In this document: positions 5,714 through 7,827 of the stretch, in pieces
Numbering within the stretch: the stretch's first letter is position 1
How the letters are laid out: every line of letters begins with the position of its first letter
From: Planctomycetia bacterium
GTDB taxonomy: Bacteria > Planctomycetota > Phycisphaerae > Phycisphaerales > SM1A02
Assembly: GCA_005799475.1 (NCBI GenBank)
Contig: SYGQ01000147.1
Span: 1-7,827 of the forward strand
DNA: 7,827 nt
Direction: 5' to 3'
The notes under the pieces: generated by a model
What the model was told of the DNA's origin: nothing
What the model saw: only the letters and a program-made list of their open reading frames with translations
The model's database searches: none
Translations under genes and position numbers: made by a program

Positions 5714-7827
5714 ATGGCACCCCACGCAACACGCGTCAGACTGGTCATCGCATTCACGGTCGCCGTGGCATTGTGCGGCGTCGCGATCGCTCACGAAGAT
5801 GATCCGAAGGAGAGGGACTGGCAGCCACCGTTTGTCGGCCCCGTCTGGCACGCTGGTGATGGTGGACTCGCTGGAACATTCCAGTCATCGGGCATCCAAC
5901 TGCAGGCGTGGTTCCCGTGCAACACGCTGAGCGCGGGCGCGACGAGCGCGAGCGACTCGTGGGGCTATGTGAGTCCGAGCGGTCGCGAGTACGCGATCAT
6001 CGGACTCAGTAACGGCACCGCGTTCGTTGAGATCACGAATCCGGCAGCTGCAACGCTGACCAAGTTCATGCCGATGCCCGCGACCGCAGGCGCGAGCATG
6101 TGGCGCAACATGAAGACCTTCCAGCACTACTGCTACTCCGTCAGCGAAGGCGGAGGCGGCATTCAGGTGTTTGATCTCGCCGGGATTGATTCGGGCAACA
6201 TCACTGATCTTGGCACCGTGACGACTGGCGGCGCTGCGGCGACGCACACGATGATCGTCAACGAGCAGACCGGTTTCCTCTACCGAATGGGCGGCGGAAG
6301 TAACGGCGTGCGTGTCTATTCGCTCGCGAATCCGGCCGTGCCGCTGTATGTGACCGCGTGGAGCGCCAAGTACACCCACGACGGCGCGGTGTTCAACTGG
6401 CCATCGGGTCCCTACGGCGGGCGCGAAATCTTCTTCGCGTGCGGCGGGTTGGGCGGCGGCTACACCGACACGGGTCTGGACATTCTCGATGTGACCGACA
6501 AGAGCAACATCACCGTGATCGGTCGCGCGACCTATCCCAACGCCGCGTACTGCCATCAGGTGTGGATTTCCCCTGACTACCGCTACGCCTACATCAACGA
6601 CGAGGTCGACGAGGCGAACTTTGGTGTCCTGTGCTCGACTCGCATCATCGACATCCAGAATCTTGCGGCACCGTTTCTTGCCGGCAGCTACACGAACGGC
6701 CTTGTGAGTGTCGACCACAACCTCTATATCAAGGGGAACAACCTCTACGCGAGCAATTACAAGACCGGTCTTCGCATCTACGACATCACGAACCGCACCG
6801 CGCCCCAAGAGCGCGCGTGGTTCGACACCTATCCAAGCGAAGACGCCACGGGATACGCGGGACTGTGGAGCAACTACCCGTTCTTCCCGTCGGGCACCGT
6901 GATTGGCAGCGACATCCAGAGCGGTCTCTTTGTGTGGACCGTCGGCGAGCCGCCGGTGGCGATCGCATATCCGAATGGATTGCCGTCGCGGTTGGATCCC
7001 GCGGGGGCGAGGCTTTCCGTCTCGACGCAGCTCGCGCCCGGTCACGGGATTCCTCCAGGCGGCGCGCGGCTCATCGTGAACACCGGTTCAGGCAACCAGT
7101 CGTTGCCGCTGTCGCCTCAGGGCGCTGGACTCTGGCATGCGGTGTTTCCCGCGATGAGTTGCCCGTCGACAGTGCAGTTCGCGATTGAGATTGCGACGAC
7201 TTCGGGAACGGTGGTGCGCGACCCGCTTGGGACCGCGATGCACAGCGCGTCGGTGAATTGGGGTGAGATCAACGCCTTCACCGACACGATGGAAGCGGGC
7301 GTGGGCGCGTGGACCGTGGGTGCCACCGGTGATGCCGCGACGGCCGCGGGGATCTGGACGCTCGTCGATCCGATCGGGACGGCCGCGCAGCCCGAGAGCG
7401 ACCACACCACGGCGGGCACGCAGTGCTGGATCACTGGGCAGCACCTCGCCGGGCAGGGCTTGGGCTATTCCGATGTCGATGGCGGCGTGACGACGCTCAC
7501 TTCACCGGTCTTTGATGTGACCGCTGTGAGCGATCCTGTCGTTGAGTGCTTCGTCTGGTACTCGAACAATCAGGGCAGCGCGCCAAACCTCGATTCGATG
7601 CCGGTTCTGATGTCGAACAACGGTGGCACGAGTTGGACGCAGGTCGAGTTGGTCAACTCGAACACCAACCTCTGGAACCAGAAGCGGTATCGCATCGCGG
7701 ACTTTATGACGGCCACTGCGCAGATGCGCATGCGGTTTCAGGCGCGAGACCTTGACTCGGGCAGCGTCGTTGAGGCGGGTGTCGACGATCTGCGCGTCTT
7801 CGGCATCGACTGCTCGGGCCCGAGGCC
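5714..7827 (+). CDS. Choice-of-anchor B family secreted propeller protein, 3'-truncated
   Basis: The frame is open from the ATG at 5714 to the window edge (704 residues plus 2 nt), with no stop. A GGAG at 5697-5700 lies 13 nt before this ATG but 7 nt before an in-frame TTG at 5708, so the start could be two codons earlier. Residues 1-26 are a classical signal peptide (Arg7/Arg9, hydrophobic core, cleavage after A24-I-A26). Residues about 45-405 match choice-of-anchor B/LVIVD propellers: DSWGYVSPSGREYAIIGLSN from residue 81, WRNMKTF at 130, GIQVFDL, THTMIV, GLDILDVTDKSNI, GLRIYDITN, and GSDIQSGLFVW at about 398-408. Residues about 410-515 form a beta-sandwich linker domain starting at YPNGLPSRLDPAG. 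From F522 a second, jelly-roll-like module (SDVDGGVTTLTSP, SNNGGTSW, DLDSGSVVEAGVDDLRVF) runs to the edge. Relatives usually end in a sorting or dockerin-type anchor, which would lie beyond this window. The protein is exported, probably to the surface; the ligand is unknown. Confidence 0.88.
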   Translation, partial: MAPHATRVRLVIAFTVAVALCGVAIAHEDDPKERDWQPPFVGPVWHAGDGGLAGTFQSSGIQLQAWFPCNTLSAGATSASDSWGYVSPSGREYAIIGLSNGTAFVEITNPAAATLTKFMPMPATAGASMWRNMKTFQHYCYSVSEGGGGIQVFDLAGIDSGNITDLGTVTTGGAAATHTMIVNEQTGFLYRMGGGSNGVRVYSLANPAVPLYVTAWSAKYTHDGAVFNWPSGPYGGREIFFACGGLGGGYTDTGLDILDVTDKSNITVIGRATYPNAAYCHQVWISPDYRYAYINDEVDEANFGVLCSTRIIDIQNLAAPFLAGSYTNGLVSVDHNLYIKGNNLYASNYKTGLRIYDITNRTAPQERAWFDTYPSEDATGYAGLWSNYPFFPSGTVIGSDIQSGLFVWTVGEPPVAIAYPNGLPSRLDPAGARLSVSTQLAPGHGIPPGGARLIVNTGSGNQSLPLSPQGAGLWHAVFPAMSCPSTVQFAIEIATTSGTVVRDPLGTAMHSASVNWGEINAFTDTMEAGVGAWTVGATGDAATAAGIWTLVDPIGTAAQPESDHTTAGTQCWITGQHLAGQGLGYSDVDGGVTTLTSPVFDVTAVSDPVVECFVWYSNNQGSAPNLDSMPVLMSNNGGTSWTQVELVNSNTNLWNQKRYRIADFMTATAQMRMRFQARDLDSGSVVEAGVDDLRVFGIDCSGPR

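Noticed and set aside
5885..7045. Long (386-residue) open frame on the - strand
   Set aside because: It lies wholly antisense to the choice-of-anchor B gene. Its translation is an Arg/Val/His-rich composition typical of shadow frames in GC-rich DNA, with no recognisable domain.
1..7827. tRNA, rRNA, CRISPR array, insertion sequence, att site or origin
   Set aside because: The window is almost fully covered by protein genes. I saw no tandem or spaced direct repeats, no transposase or integrase, and the gaps (10, 71 and 72 bp) are too small or lack such structure.

Overview
The window is GC-rich, densely coding DNA with a strong G/C preference at third codon positions in every gene. It looks like a chromosomal segment of a Planctomycetota bacterium, probably class Phycisphaerae. 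This placement is inferred from protein style. The last gene joins a choice-of-anchor B propeller to the beta-sandwich modules common in large secreted proteins of that group, and Shine-Dalgarno signals are sparse. No rRNA or other taxonomic marker is present.

Layout: (1) 1-624 (+) is the 3' part of an unrecognised hypothetical gene. (2) 635-1960 (-) is a complete NhaD/ArsB-type (ion transporter superfamily) sodium:proton antiporter, converging on gene 1 with a 10-nt gap. (3) A 71-bp divergent intergenic region lies at 1961-2031. (4) A run of four same-strand genes for exported proteins follows: an NHL-type beta-propeller protein (2032-4002), a small YtkA/FixH-like protein with an M-P-E-H-H-H-G-M cluster (3999-4406), a di-heme cytochrome c peroxidase/MauG-family lipoprotein (4385-5641), and a large choice-of-anchor B protein (from 5714, cut by the window end). 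The last gene has no stop codon inside the window. No gap exceeds 300 bases.

The first three genes of this run overlap (ATGA junction, then a 22-bp overlap), so they are very probably one translationally coupled operon. The fourth follows after 72 bp containing hairpin-forming repeats and may be co-transcribed or have its own promoter. Every product has an export signal or a family that is normally exported.

The most interesting point is the di-heme enzyme. By motif alignment it has Tyr where classical bacterial peroxidases have the distal Met ligand, and it keeps the Trp, Pro and Glu positions known from MauG. It sits directly beside a small, His/Met-rich, Trp-containing exported protein and near two propeller proteins. 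This resembles MauG- or MbnH-type systems, in which a di-heme enzyme oxidatively modifies a partner protein. The function here is a hypothesis.
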